Shown here piece by piece: positions 34,935-43,834 of a stretch of 52,293 nt of DNA (positions are counted from its first letter, which is position 1; every line of letters starts with the position of its first letter). The notes below the pieces were generated by a model, which worked only from the letters and a program-made list of their open reading frames with translations, was not told the origin of the DNA and did not search any database. A program made the position numbers and the translations under genes. Source of the stretch: Planctomycetota bacterium (GTDB lineage Bacteria > Planctomycetota > Phycisphaerae > WQYP01). Location of the stretch: NCBI GenBank assembly GCA_021810145.1, contig JAJZJL010000015.1, positions 1 through 52,293 of the forward strand. Direction: 5' to 3'.

Positions 34935-35093
34935 GTACACTCCATCAACTGCCGAAAAACCAACTTTTCCACTACCATGTTTACTTCGTTGGCCACTTAT
35001 CGCGGAACGGCTCCGCGCAAAGCAGCGAGATTCATTAACATATCGTCACAACGCCTCAAAGTCAATTGCAACACTTCATGATTTTCCATAAAT

Positions 35094-35116
35094 AGGGAGT
35101 TATATGCTCCCTTTTT
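35094..35116. terminator. Hairpin after lexA, possible terminator
   Basis: AGGGAG (35094-35099) and CTCCCT (35107-35112) form a perfect 6-bp stem with a 7-nt loop. Rightwards it is followed by a T run; leftwards, 37 nt past the lexA stop, by ATTTAT. It may act in both directions. Confidence 0.4.
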
Positions 35117-35148
35117 CCCAGGCAACAGCTTGCCTCCGACGTGCCGGT

Positions 35149-35772
35149 TTATCGTGAAAACGGCCGGAGCACTCCGATGACCACACCCTGAATGGTTACA
35201 TCCGAATCCACATAGATCGGAGACATCGATTTGTTGGCTGGCTGCAATCGAACCCGGTTCTTCTCACGATAAATGCGTTTGAGCGTAGCTGCACCATCCG
35301 GCAGCAACGCCACGACGGTTTCCCCGTCCCGCGCCGTGGAGCGCTGCTCCACAATCACCAGATCACCATCGGTGATATGATCTTCAATCATCGAATCGCC
35401 GCGAACGCGCAGAGCAAATGTGCCAAAACGAGATGCAAACATATCTCCAAGACTTATTGTATCTGGATTTTCCACCGCTTCAATCGGCCGGCCGGCCGCG
35501 ATCGAACCAGCCATGGGAAAGTCCGTTGCCTGACTGTGCTGATTCCATGGTTCAGGCAGCTTCACTGCCGGATGTACAGTCAAAGAGCGTGCCCTGTGCG
35601 GCTCCCGATGAATAAGTTTTTTTCGCTCCAGAGCCTGAACGTGCTCGAACACGGTGACCTTGGATACGCCGAGCTGGTCGGCCAGTTCCTGCATCGTCGG
35701 CGAAAAGCCCTGCCGCAGCCGGAAGTCGCGGATAGCGGTAAGAATCGCCAGTTGTTTCGGCGTTGGTGTCAT
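35149..35772 (-). CDS. lexA: LexA repressor
   Basis: 207-residue SOS repressor that cleaves itself when RecA is activated. GGAG seven bases before ATG 35772 gives MTPTPKQLAILTAIRDF; an ATG two codons earlier lies too close to the ribosome site. The winged helix is SPTMQELADQLGVSKVTVFE. The cleavage bond is Ala93-Gly94 in SIAAGRPI; catalytic Ser127 (RGDSMIEDH) and Lys165 (ATLKRIYR) are in place. The recognition helix (VSKVTVFEHVQALE) differs from the Escherichia coli one, in line with a different operator. It is the second gene of a leftward unit: the upstream gene overlaps it by 221 bp in another frame, and both lie behind a GTTC-N7-GTTC promoter. Confidence 0.95.
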   Translation of the reverse strand: MTPTPKQLAILTAIRDFRLRQGFSPTMQELADQLGVSKVTVFEHVQALERKKLIHREPHRARSLTVHPAVKLPEPWNQHSQATDFPMAGSIAAGRPIEAVENPDTISLGDMFASRFGTFALRVRGDSMIEDHITDGDLVIVEQRSTARDGETVVALLPDGAATLKRIYREKNRVRLQPANKSMSPIYVDSDVTIQGVVIGVLRPFSR

Positions 35773-36409
35773 GAGCATTCTCCATAATGTGGGATTGGTT
35801 TAATTTCTTTCTGCCGCCATTCGCCATTGCCTTGAGCGGGAACTTCTCGGCATTTGCCGATCGTACCGGCAGAGTTGCCAGGACCGGCTGAGGATACGTT
35901 ACAGCTTTATCTGATTTGTCAGCGGAGAGCGATTGATGCGATTTGGCCGGCCGCAACGCGCTGGTCCATGGGGAATATTGGCTGTCCTGCCGGCACAACG
36001 GGCATGGCTCGAGCAAATCCGGCCGTGCCTCGCTGCGATACCGCCGACCGGGATGGATTCCCAAAAACACGTCGCGCATTTCTCGAAACAGCAGTTTCAA
36101 AGGTGAATAAATTTCGCTCTCGGAATCGTCCTGATCATCGAGCTGCTGCGGCCGATACCGATGCGCATACCAGTCCACCACATACTCGCCACCCGGACCA
36201 AAGCTGCACAATGGAACCTCCATTTGCCCCAGTGGCCGCGCAACAGCCAACTCTCCGTTGGAGAGCAACTTGGCGGTCTGAATGCGGTAAATTTTCATTC
36301 GATGGGACGGATCTCGAGTCGTCGAAGCCGGTGGTTGCGCAGGATCTTTGGCCGGTTGCCCTGCCGCGACGGCATCTGATGCAACAGCATGCAAATCATT
36401 AGATTCCAT
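35552..36409 (-). CDS. Unrecognised protein upstream of and overlapping lexA
   Basis: 285 residues from ATG 36409, which has AAGGAG about ten bases upstream. The N-terminal half reads as a soluble protein: MKIYRIQTAKLLSNGELAVA, then SFGPGGEYVVDWYAHRYRP, LKLLFREMRDVFLGIHPGRR and a CPLCRQD Cys pair near residue 136. I know no family for it. The last 73 residues run inside lexA in a different frame, a long overlap for bacteria. Either the overlap is real, or a frameshift hides an earlier stop. Its start lies 150 nt from the SOS-like promoter, so it would be the first gene of the lexA unit and could be damage-inducible. Confidence 0.6.
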   Translation of the reverse strand: MESNDLHAVASDAVAAGQPAKDPAQPPASTTRDPSHRMKIYRIQTAKLLSNGELAVARPLGQMEVPLCSFGPGGEYVVDWYAHRYRPQQLDDQDDSESEIYSPLKLLFREMRDVFLGIHPGRRYRSEARPDLLEPCPLCRQDSQYSPWTSALRPAKSHQSLSADKSDKAVTYPQPVLATLPVRSANAEKFPLKAMANGGRKKLNQSHIMENAHDTNAETTGDSYRYPRLPAAAGLFADDAGTGRPARRIQGHRVRARSGSGAKKTYSSGAAQGTLFDCTSGSEAA

Positions 36410-36565
36410 GATTCTGGACTCCTTTCCATTTTACGCCAGCGACGGAACCTGCCACTGCGGTGACCGCCAACTCGCTCAAAGTACCCATCCTGGTACCCTG
36501 CCTTATCCTATTTCGGAACATTCGAACCTCTTCCTTGAGAAAATCCGTAAGGCATCTGTTTGGAT

Positions 36566-36593
36566 AGTATACTGAACATATTACGAACGTCCA
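36566..36593 (-). promoter_or_regulatory. SOS-type promoter with GTTC-N7-GTTC box
   Basis: On the minus strand: -35 TGGACG (36593-36588), 16-bp spacer, -10 TATACT (36571-36566). The spacer is filled by GTTCGTAATATGTTC (36588-36574), a direct repeat GTTC-N7-GTTC. This is the LexA box known from Alphaproteobacteria. It faces the gene pair ending in lexA, as autoregulation predicts. A second pair of half-sites, GTTC-N4-GTTC, lies downstream at 36527-36516. Confidence 0.65.
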
Positions 36594-36789
36594 GTCTTGA
36601 GGGGGAATTTTTCTGATTTTTACCCAAAATGTGTTTGATGTTCGGGAAACCCGCTGTAACGAGCGCGAAATTATGCGGTTAATATCCTTTTGCGAAAACA
36701 ACGTTCACTGTTATGATATGAAGAGGAAGGTGCTAAAACCCTGGTATGCACCACCACCGCGATAATTTTGGAGATTTAAATATCAATTG

Positions 36790-36820
36790 TTGAAACTTTT
36801 CCTACAAGCCGAAGTATAAT
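36790..36820 (+). promoter_or_regulatory. Candidate promoter of the TPR gene
   Basis: TTGAAA (36790-36795) and TATAAT (36815-36820) with a 19-bp spacer, 40 bp before the start codon. The -10 is perfect and the spacer slightly long. Confidence 0.5.
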
Positions 36821-36859
36821 AATGAGGGTGAGACTGATAACAGAAAAGAGGATAGGATC

Positions 36860-38734
36860 ATGAAACGACAGAATCTACATTCAATAGCGCTTGAGTCGCC
36901 GGCAACGTCCCGCTGCGGAAAAAACAGCGATGGCTTATTGCATCGGCGCTTCAGTTGGTCCGGGGCATTGGTATTGGCCGCAATCGCCGCTCTCGCGGCG
37001 AGCGGATTTGCGCATGAGGCTTCCGCGCAGGTTCTCGTGCAAACCGGCAACGCCCTGGATGCCAATAATCAAGTGGGTTCGGGTGGAAGCAACAGCCCTG
37101 TGCCGGGCTATGTACCGATGAATCCCAACGCTGTGGGTTATGCCAATTCCAATACCGGCATGTACAGTTCGGTGCCCCGCATTAACTACAAGGTTGTGCC
37201 TGTAACCCTGCCAGACGGCAGTACAAGTTTTGCGCGCATTCCGCAATTAGGACAGTCATCCTTTGGCACGAACGTAGCGCCGTCCGCATTGCCGTTGTAC
37301 AACGTCAATGCCATCAGTTCCGGCGTACCAAGCTTAAAAGTCAATTCCGGCCTGGGTTCTCAGGGGCTGATGAACGCGCAAGGTGCCTTGGTTCAGACTC
37401 CAGTTGGTGGTGGCAATAATCCATACTCGCCGTATGCGGTAAATGGACAGGCCTACACCAATCCGGCTTATACGCTTCCATATAACAGCCAAAACCCGGC
37501 CGCTTTTATGCCAGGAACCGGCGTTTCCGCATATACAACTCCAGGCTCCCCCGCTGTGCCCATGGGGTCAACCAGTGGCGTTGTGGGACAAATCAGCCCG
37601 CTGTTCGGATTGCGGCAAGTCAGCGTCCAGCAGCCTATCTCCGGTCAACTTACCAATCCATTTGGCGTAGCGACGGAAACCGGTAAAGTATCCGATCAGG
37701 AAAGCCAATCTCCGCAGCGCGGTTCCTTCAATACCATGACGCCAATTAATGTTGGCACCAGCCAGATCACTCAATCGCAGGCCATTAATGCAAATGTGAA
37801 CGTGACGAAGCCAACCCGCCCCAACGGCCAGGCGATCAATGCGTCGGCGAATGTTGGTAATGCCCCCGGCACAATCCATGGCGGTGGATTGTATCAACAA
37901 CTTCTGTCCGAACTGGCGGGTGGAAAAGCCTCGAATATTACCGCACCCGGCTTGCCGGGTAAGCCAGCGATGACACTGACGAACTTAACGCCGAAAACGA
38001 ATCAGCATGCACTGGTTGTCGACCCCATTACCGGCTTGCCAATCGCCCCGATTACATCCAAACGATTGATCGGCGTTTCCAACGGCAACGCTCAACCCGG
38101 AACCATGACCACCCGCAGTGGTGCAATGCCAACGGTTGTCCCATCCGGCATTGGAGCCAATGGCAATATATCCAATACCCTGACAACTCAATTGCAGGCC
38201 GGACAAAATATCGGCATGTTAAACTCACTGGCCGGTGGAACGCCGGGAAATTTTGGCCAATTGATGCGCCAAGCCGAAGCCGATCAAAAAACCGGCCGGT
38301 TTGTATCCGCAATTGAAAATTATCAAAGCGCCATCGAATTACAGCCCGGCAATGCTCTTCCGCTGGTGGGACAGGCAAATGCCGAACTTGCGGCGGGTCT
38401 ATACCAGAGCGCCGCATACAATCTGAAATTTGTCTTTGGCCGTCATCCACAATTGACCGCACTGAGATACGACCTGAAAGCGCTCTTACCCGCAACGTCG
38501 CTGCATGCCGCGCAAAGGCAACTGCAGCGGATGTTCACACAGAAAAGCGACCTGGCCGCATTTTTACTTGCCTATATGGATTATCAAACCGGTCGCACGG
38601 AGAATCTGAAGGCAACACTGACCCAATGGGGAAACTGGAAAAACAGCGGTCCTTGGCCGGTGATTCTCAAGAAGGCGTGGCTAAAAGCGGAAAATTCAAA
38701 AGCCGCTGGTTCAGCGAGATCGGGGAAAAAGTGA
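36860..38734 (+). CDS. Exported low-complexity protein with C-terminal TPR repeats
   Basis: 624 residues; GAGGATAGGATC precedes ATG 36860. The export signal has a long n-region and a hydrophobic stretch near residues 33-52 (SGALVLAAIAALAASGFAHE), cleavable after EASA. Residues 55 to about 450 are rich in Asn, Gly, Pro, Thr and Gln and look unstructured. From about 455 there are tetratricopeptide-like helices: LMRQAEADQKTGRFVSAIEN, YQSAIELQPGNALPLVGQAN, AELAAGLYQSAAYNLKFVF. Similar TPR proteins act as envelope scaffolds. Its last four bases overlap the GTG start of the phosphatase gene, so the two are coupled. No catalytic motif. Confidence 0.8.
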   Translation: MKRQNLHSIALESPATSRCGKNSDGLLHRRFSWSGALVLAAIAALAASGFAHEASAQVLVQTGNALDANNQVGSGGSNSPVPGYVPMNPNAVGYANSNTGMYSSVPRINYKVVPVTLPDGSTSFARIPQLGQSSFGTNVAPSALPLYNVNAISSGVPSLKVNSGLGSQGLMNAQGALVQTPVGGGNNPYSPYAVNGQAYTNPAYTLPYNSQNPAAFMPGTGVSAYTTPGSPAVPMGSTSGVVGQISPLFGLRQVSVQQPISGQLTNPFGVATETGKVSDQESQSPQRGSFNTMTPINVGTSQITQSQAINANVNVTKPTRPNGQAINASANVGNAPGTIHGGGLYQQLLSELAGGKASNITAPGLPGKPAMTLTNLTPKTNQHALVVDPITGLPIAPITSKRLIGVSNGNAQPGTMTTRSGAMPTVVPSGIGANGNISNTLTTQLQAGQNIGMLNSLAGGTPGNFGQLMRQAEADQKTGRFVSAIENYQSAIELQPGNALPLVGQANAELAAGLYQSAAYNLKFVFGRHPQLTALRYDLKALLPATSLHAAQRQLQRMFTQKSDLAAFLLAYMDYQTGRTENLKATLTQWGNWKNSGPWPVILKKAWLKAENSKAAGSARSGKK

Positions 38735-40548
38735 CGCAGTTCGACACTTCCCAGGCTCAGGATCAAAGCGATTTGAACTCCACGGTTCAGGTTGTTGGCA
38801 CTGAAGTCGGCACCTTGGCTGGTTCCAAGGTGGAAAACCGGCTTGAAGCTTCAGCTCGACTGACCGATTATATAGATGCCGCGACACTGCAGGATATACA
38901 GGATTCACTCGCGTCGGTTGCGCGGGTAAAGGCAACGATTCTTGATTCTCAGGGTGTCCCGCTTACGCATACAACCGTGAGCAAGCGCTTTCAAACCCGC
39001 TCGGCCGCGATTGCCGCCTCGCACAGCGCGAAAGGCGACAGCGGACTGGACCAAAGCTTCACGGCACCTATTGTGGTGCGTGGAATGCGATTGGGCAGTA
39101 TTGTCATTGAGCCGACCAAAGCGGCTCCCGTGCGAGCCGCCGCCATTCAGGACCTGGCGACAAAGCTGCAACTGCCGCCGGCGCAGGTGCGCACCATCGT
39201 TGATGCGGTTAATCAGGAATCACTGGTGCAGCGAACCGCCAGTGTTCAGTTTTTATATCTGCTGGCCAATGCCATTTCGCGACTGTGTGAACAGGAAATC
39301 CAGCTGCGCCGCCGCATTATTGAATTATCAACATTATTTAATATTTCAAATATGCTCACCGAGGCCCGCGGCCTGCAGCAAACACTGGATCGCGTGACGT
39401 TCAGCGTAACCGAGGCGCTGAATGTAAAAGCGTGCTCGCTGAGGCTGCTTGACGATCAGCGCGACGAAATGGTCATTAAAAGTGTATACAACCTCTCGGA
39501 AGCCTATTTGCACAAAGGCCCCATCATGCTCCGCCAAAGCGGCGTCGACCGTGAGGCGCTGGAAGGCAATGTGGTGTATATCCCGGATATCGCAACCGAT
39601 CCGCGCATTATTTACCGCGATGATGGTCGCCGGGAGGGGATCGTTTCCGTGCTTTGCACGGCATTGATCTATAAAGATCGCCCGATCGGCGTTTTACGGG
39701 TCTATTCCGCAGAACGCAAGGAATTTTCCGATTTTGAGGTGAAACTGCTGCAGTCCATTTCAGGTCAGGCCGCCGCAGCCATTGAAAATGCCCGCCTCCA
39801 GCAGGAGACGGTCGAAAAGGAACGCCTCCAGCGGCAGGTGCAAATTGCCGCGGAAGTCCAGCGCCGCATGATTCCCGCCGGGGCACCGGTTGTTCCCGGC
39901 TTTGACATCGCTGCGCTATATGCCCCCTGCTTTGAACTGGGCGGAGACTTTTACGATTTCATCGAATTTGGAACCTCTACATTGGGAATTGCCGTGGCGG
40001 ATGTTGTGGGTAAGGGTCTGCCGGCATCATTGTTAATGGCGTCCGTGCGGGCCGCCATCCGCGCGTATGCCAATGATATTTATGATCTTGATGAAATCAT
40101 CGCCCGCGTCAACCGGGCCATGGTGGCTGACACACGCAGCAATGAATTTATTACGCTCTGGTACGGAACATTGAATTACGCCCGCCGGCAACTGACATAT
40201 TGCGCGGCCGGACACGACCCCGCCCTGCTGGTGCGCGACGGAACAATTCAGGAACTCTCGGCCGGCGGCATGGTACTGGGTGTAGACTCATCCGAGCGAT
40301 ACATTAAGGAAGTGTTACAACTGCAACCCGGCGACCTGATTTTCATATACACCGATGGCTTGAGCGACGCGGTAAGCTTCAGCGGTGAGAAATTCGGAAA
40401 AGCTCGCGTACGCGATACACTTCTGCGGTACCGGGAATGTACCGCAGAGCAAATTTGCCAGAACATGATCTGGGAGACGCGGCGATTCGTGGGGCTTAAT
40501 CGTCGCACCGATGATACAACTCTCGTGGCGGTGCGTGTCACACAGTAG
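38731..40548 (+). CDS. PP2C-type SpoIIE phosphatase with PocR-like and GAF sensor domains
   Basis: 605 residues from GTG 38731 (GTGA overlap with the TPR gene; an ATG at 38626 would imply a 109-bp overlap). Residues about 43-140 resemble a PocR-type ligand-binding domain (LQDIQDSLASVARVKATILD, then MRLGSIVIEPTKAAPV) without the usual cysteines. A GAF domain lies at about 203-359 (LRLLDDQRDEMVIKSVYNLS, DRPIGVLRVYSAERKEFSDF). The SpoIIE phosphatase domain spans about 370-603, with metal-binding aspartates in ELGGDFYDF, IAVADVVGKGLPASLLM and IFIYTDGLSDAV. Such enzymes dephosphorylate anti-sigma-factor antagonists in partner-switching systems. No anti-sigma kinase or antagonist gene is nearby. 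Confidence 0.92.
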   Translation: MTQFDTSQAQDQSDLNSTVQVVGTEVGTLAGSKVENRLEASARLTDYIDAATLQDIQDSLASVARVKATILDSQGVPLTHTTVSKRFQTRSAAIAASHSAKGDSGLDQSFTAPIVVRGMRLGSIVIEPTKAAPVRAAAIQDLATKLQLPPAQVRTIVDAVNQESLVQRTASVQFLYLLANAISRLCEQEIQLRRRIIELSTLFNISNMLTEARGLQQTLDRVTFSVTEALNVKACSLRLLDDQRDEMVIKSVYNLSEAYLHKGPIMLRQSGVDREALEGNVVYIPDIATDPRIIYRDDGRREGIVSVLCTALIYKDRPIGVLRVYSAERKEFSDFEVKLLQSISGQAAAAIENARLQQETVEKERLQRQVQIAAEVQRRMIPAGAPVVPGFDIAALYAPCFELGGDFYDFIEFGTSTLGIAVADVVGKGLPASLLMASVRAAIRAYANDIYDLDEIIARVNRAMVADTRSNEFITLWYGTLNYARRQLTYCAAGHDPALLVRDGTIQELSAGGMVLGVDSSERYIKEVLQLQPGDLIFIYTDGLSDAVSFSGEKFGKARVRDTLLRYRECTAEQICQNMIWETRRFVGLNRRTDDTTLVAVRVTQ

Positions 40549-40649
40549 GTAATGCAAGATTATCTTCTCCTCTCCCATTGCGCTATTCAACGGTCGGACC
40601 GGTCATATCCGCCGGGCCTGGAAAATGCAAAAACAAGACGCCTGAGTGA

Positions 40650-40694
40650 TGATACAAATCCTGAAGTTTTTGTTCACAAAACGACCTGTTTTTA
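40650..40694 (+). promoter_or_regulatory. Conserved upstream block, copy A (GH16 gene)
   Basis: Starts TGATACAAATCCTGAAG, then TTTTTGTTCACAAAACGACC and TGTTTTTA. It is the most diverged of three copies (with 43685-43726 and 51909-51951), keeping TGATACAAA, GAAGTTTTT, the ACAAA stretch and GACCT. A TATGAT box follows about 25 bp after GACCT. The GH16 start lies about 180 bp downstream. Confidence 0.6.
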
Positions 40695-40734
40695 TGGTTC
40701 TCACCAGGTTATGATGCATTGCATGTGTTAATAA

Positions 40735-40756
40735 CTCATGCCGACTAGCGCATGAG
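40735..40756 (+). other. Leader hairpin upstream of the GH16 gene
   Basis: CTCATGC (40735-40741) and GCATGAG (40750-40756) are perfect 7-bp arms around an 8-nt loop. It lies in the presumed leader just after the -10-like box. It could be an operator dyad or an RNA hairpin. No T run follows directly. Confidence 0.4.
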
Positions 40757-40872
40757 CCGGCCACAAGATACATCAAGGTTTTTTTGGAGTGAGAATATCC
40801 ATTGCGCTGCGTTCGCCAGCCAAGGGGCCTTTTGTTCACGAACACCAGATATCACGACGAATCGAGGAAATG

Positions 40873-43662
40873 ATGGAAGTAACGCTCACACAATCGTTGC
40901 GGGAGGGTCGAAACCACAACATGGCAACTGGCATGTCCATGCGCCGGCTGATCGCCTTGGCCGCTGTCGGGGTAGGCGCATTGGGTTTTTCAGCCATGCG
41001 TATTTGCGCCAATCCGCCGGTTTCCGGCTATCAGTTGCTCTGGTCGAGTCAATTTAATGGAAATTCACTTAATGCGCTGAAATGGAATTTTGGCCAACCC
41101 TGGGGCAGCAATGTTCCGCCAGGCAGCAACAGCATTGGCGAACCCGGAAATGTGACGGTTTCCAATAACACACTGAATCTCACCGCACAAAATCAAAGCA
41201 CCGATGGTTATGGGTATACCACGGGACTGGTCAATACCAGCGGGCGACTGAACTTCACCTACGGTTACGTGGAAGCGCAGATACAAGTGCCCTACACGCT
41301 TGGGACCTGGCCGGCATTTTGGATGCTGCAAAATGGCTGGCCGCCGGAAATTGATGTCATGGAAGTTCCCCAGCAGTCGTATAACAATCAATCCGGCTCC
41401 GTCGGTACGGCGTACGATTATTACGCGACCTATCACTATACCAACTCCAGCGGGCAAGCCGCCTCCGCTGGAAGCGGCATGCACTATACCGGCGTTAATG
41501 AAGCCACAAGTTTCAATGACTACGGGATGATGTGGACGCCTGACGCCATCAGCTTTTATTTCAACGGAAATCTCGTTGATACCATTACCAGTTCGCAGGC
41601 AAATATCGCCCAAAGCCAGAATATGTATCTGTTGCTGGATCTGGCCATCGGCGGCTGGCCGGGAAATCCGCCTTCCTGGGCCAGTTTTCCAACCACGATG
41701 CAGATCAAGAACGTCAACGTCTGGCAGCTGTCCCCAGGCAATATGACCATGAACTGGGCGGGAACGGGTCCCACGGCCGCATGGAACAGTGGCTCGTCCT
41801 GGCAAAATGGTGTTATACCTACGCTCGGTTCGGAAACCGCCGTGTTTGGTCAAACCGGTTCGAGTTCCACCAATGTCCAATGGTCCAATTTCCAGACCGT
41901 CGGAAATCTGACATTCAACGGCGGCACTACCAACTATACTCTGGGAGAACTGAACACGACCGGATTGATGCTGGCCAACGACACCGGTACCGCGACGATA
42001 ACGGCCAATTCCTATCAAGGTCACAGCGATTCCATTTCCATTGCGTCCGAATTGGAACTTTACAACAACACCAATATCGTCAACAACATGTCCAATGACG
42101 TACAGATTTATGGCGATATCTACGGCGAAGGCGCATTAAGCGTGCAGAATGGCGGTATTGATGTCCACAGCACGATTACCAATGCCGGAGGCATCAATGT
42201 TGATAACGGTGGAAGCATTATACTCAGCGATGGGAGCATCAACACACCTGCCAATGATGTTAATCTAAGTAACGCGCCCGGAAGCAATGCCAGCATGACC
42301 GTGCTGGGCGCATCGTCATCCGTTAACGCCCGCGTGCTGCGCGTCGGCGGATATAATGGTGGCTACGCGACATTCACACAGAATGCCGGGACCGTGGCCT
42401 CGCAGACCTGGTTTGTCGTGGGGCAATCCGGCACCGCCAGCGGGCAAGCTACAATTGACGGCGGAACACTGGCGGTGCGCGCCGGCGGCGGCACCAGCGG
42501 TGATCTCGAGTTGGGCGTATTTAATTCCGCTTCCGGCGTGTTGAATATCAACGGCACCGGAACGGTAGCATTGTTAAATAATTCCAATATCATCCTGGGA
42601 TCACGCGGAACAAGCGGCAATGGCACGCTTAATCAAAATTCCGGCACCGTGGAATTTTACTCCGATAATGGAAGCACCCTCGGAGGCACCGGGACTGTGA
42701 TTTTGGGCCGCAACGGTTCCAGCGGTGTGTATACTTACAATCTCAACGGCGGCGTATTGGAAGCACCTCAAATTGAAAGTTCCAGCGGCACATCCAATTT
42801 CACTTTCAATGGCGGAACACTGAAAGCTGATGAAAATAACTCAATGTTCATGCAGGGACTTTCAAATGCCACCATTGGAAGTCATGGCGGCACCATTAAT
42901 TCCAATGGATTTAATATCAGCATTGGACAAAATATTTCCGGCACCGGCATGTTGAATATCACTGGTGGCGGCACCGTGACGCTTTCCGGCAGCAATACCT
43001 ATTCCGGCGGCACTACCATAACGGGAACGACACTCCTGCTGGCCAACACGACTGGATCGGCTACGGGTTCGGGCGCTATTACGCTTGGGACCGGCGGTGT
43101 TCTCGGAGGCACGGGCGTCATCAGCGTTGCGGCGGGTGGTAAACTTGGCGGTACCGGTGCCGTAACGAGTCCACTGACTACGGCAGCCGGCGGCACGCTC
43201 TCCCCGGGAGCCAATGATCCGGGCGGCGTTCTAACCATTGCCAATACGTTGACAATCGGCAATGGCACCGATTTGACTTTTTATCTTTCCGGACCTTCGG
43301 GCGGCACGAATTCCAATAGCCTGATACGGGTTTCCGGAACCACGGGCACCAACGGCAATCTGACCATCGGCCAACAGGTGACCGTATCGCTGCAATCCGG
43401 CGGCACATTGTCCGCGGGCATATACCACCTGATTTCCTACAGCGGTCAACTGGATAATCTGAGCAATCATTTCAGCGGATGGAGCCTTTCCGGCGTTAAT
43501 CTCTCTGGAATGACATATCATTTCAGCGTACAAAGCTCGCCCGATAATCTGGACCTTGTCATCGCCGCCGCACCGACTCCGGAACCGGCAACACTGTTGC
43601 TGTTATCCACCGGTGCACTGGGGCTGCTGACGCGACGCAAGCAGCGCCGGGGCGTGATCTGA
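40873..43662 (+). CDS. Secreted GH16 endo-glucanase with autotransporter-type repeats and PEP-CTERM tail
   Basis: 929 residues from ATG 40873 (GAGG five bases upstream; ATG 40921 and 40933 are alternatives). A long n-region leads to the signal helix MRRLIALAAVGVGALGFSAM. The GH16 beta-jelly-roll covers about 50-290; catalytic residues are Glu159, Asp161 and Glu164 in PPEIDVMEV, as in laminarinases and lichenases. From about 300 come autotransporter-associated beta-strand repeats (WNSGSSWQNGVIP, NTYSGGTTITGTTLLLANTT, TLSPGANDPGGVL), ending TPEPATLLLLSTGALGLLTR, a PEP-CTERM sorting signal for exosortase. Endo-beta-1,3 or mixed-linkage glucanase activity is the likely role. Its tail is homologous to that of the next gene. 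Confidence 0.92.
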   Translation: MEVTLTQSLREGRNHNMATGMSMRRLIALAAVGVGALGFSAMRICANPPVSGYQLLWSSQFNGNSLNALKWNFGQPWGSNVPPGSNSIGEPGNVTVSNNTLNLTAQNQSTDGYGYTTGLVNTSGRLNFTYGYVEAQIQVPYTLGTWPAFWMLQNGWPPEIDVMEVPQQSYNNQSGSVGTAYDYYATYHYTNSSGQAASAGSGMHYTGVNEATSFNDYGMMWTPDAISFYFNGNLVDTITSSQANIAQSQNMYLLLDLAIGGWPGNPPSWASFPTTMQIKNVNVWQLSPGNMTMNWAGTGPTAAWNSGSSWQNGVIPTLGSETAVFGQTGSSSTNVQWSNFQTVGNLTFNGGTTNYTLGELNTTGLMLANDTGTATITANSYQGHSDSISIASELELYNNTNIVNNMSNDVQIYGDIYGEGALSVQNGGIDVHSTITNAGGINVDNGGSIILSDGSINTPANDVNLSNAPGSNASMTVLGASSSVNARVLRVGGYNGGYATFTQNAGTVASQTWFVVGQSGTASGQATIDGGTLAVRAGGGTSGDLELGVFNSASGVLNINGTGTVALLNNSNIILGSRGTSGNGTLNQNSGTVEFYSDNGSTLGGTGTVILGRNGSSGVYTYNLNGGVLEAPQIESSSGTSNFTFNGGTLKADENNSMFMQGLSNATIGSHGGTINSNGFNISIGQNISGTGMLNITGGGTVTLSGSNTYSGGTTITGTTLLLANTTGSATGSGAITLGTGGVLGGTGVISVAAGGKLGGTGAVTSPLTTAAGGTLSPGANDPGGVLTIANTLTIGNGTDLTFYLSGPSGGTNSNSLIRVSGTTGTNGNLTIGQQVTVSLQSGGTLSAGIYHLISYSGQLDNLSNHFSGWSLSGVNLSGMTYHFSVQSSPDNLDLVIAAAPTPEPATLLLLSTGALGLLTRRKQRRGVI

Positions 43663-43684
43663 TCGATTGCATTGTGCCACATAA

Positions 43685-43726
43685 TGATACAAAATCAGAA
43701 GTTTTTTTTCATAAATGAGCCTATTA
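43685..43726 (+). promoter_or_regulatory. Conserved upstream block, copy B (tailed GH128 gene)
   Basis: TGATACAAAATCAGAAG followed by eight T, then CATAAATGAGCCTATTA. The first 25 bp are identical to copy C at 51909. A TACATT box follows near 43743 and the gene start is at 43835. It begins 22 bp after the GH16 stop, so the downstream gene seems to have its own promoter. Confidence 0.7.
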
Positions 43727-43834
43727 ACGCAGGCTGACTCATGCTACATTACATCTATGTGTCGGAGGGCGGATGGCGGTGTGCCATCAGTTTTTGCGAC
43801 GGGTGTGAAAGAGGCTTTTTTCAGGAGTTCATTG

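Larger units (their letters stand above)
36410..36859. other. Divergent intergenic region of 450 bp
   Basis: It holds the SOS-type promoter (36566-36593), a secondary half-site pair (36516-36527), and the promoter of the TPR gene (36790-36820). The leader 36410-36565 and the middle 36600-36785 show no gene or RNA family that I recognise. Confidence 0.6.
40549..40872. other. Intergenic region upstream of the GH16 gene
   Basis: It holds copy A of the conserved block (40650-40694), a -10-like TATGAT at about 40709-40714, the leader hairpin 40735-40756 and a T-rich stretch near 40780. No terminator for the phosphatase gene and no small gene were seen. Confidence 0.6.

Noticed and set aside
35854-36402. 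Plus-strand frame of 182 codons upstream of lexA
   Set aside because: It is antisense to the gene at 36409-35552, which has a clear ribosome site and a more protein-like composition.
36516-36530. T-loop-like GGTTCGAAT on the minus strand, suggesting a tRNA
   Set aside because: No matching stem, acceptor or anticodon arm surrounds it.
41065-42024. Minus-strand frame of 319 codons inside the GH16 gene
   Set aside because: Antisense shadow; the GH16 catalytic motif is on the plus strand.
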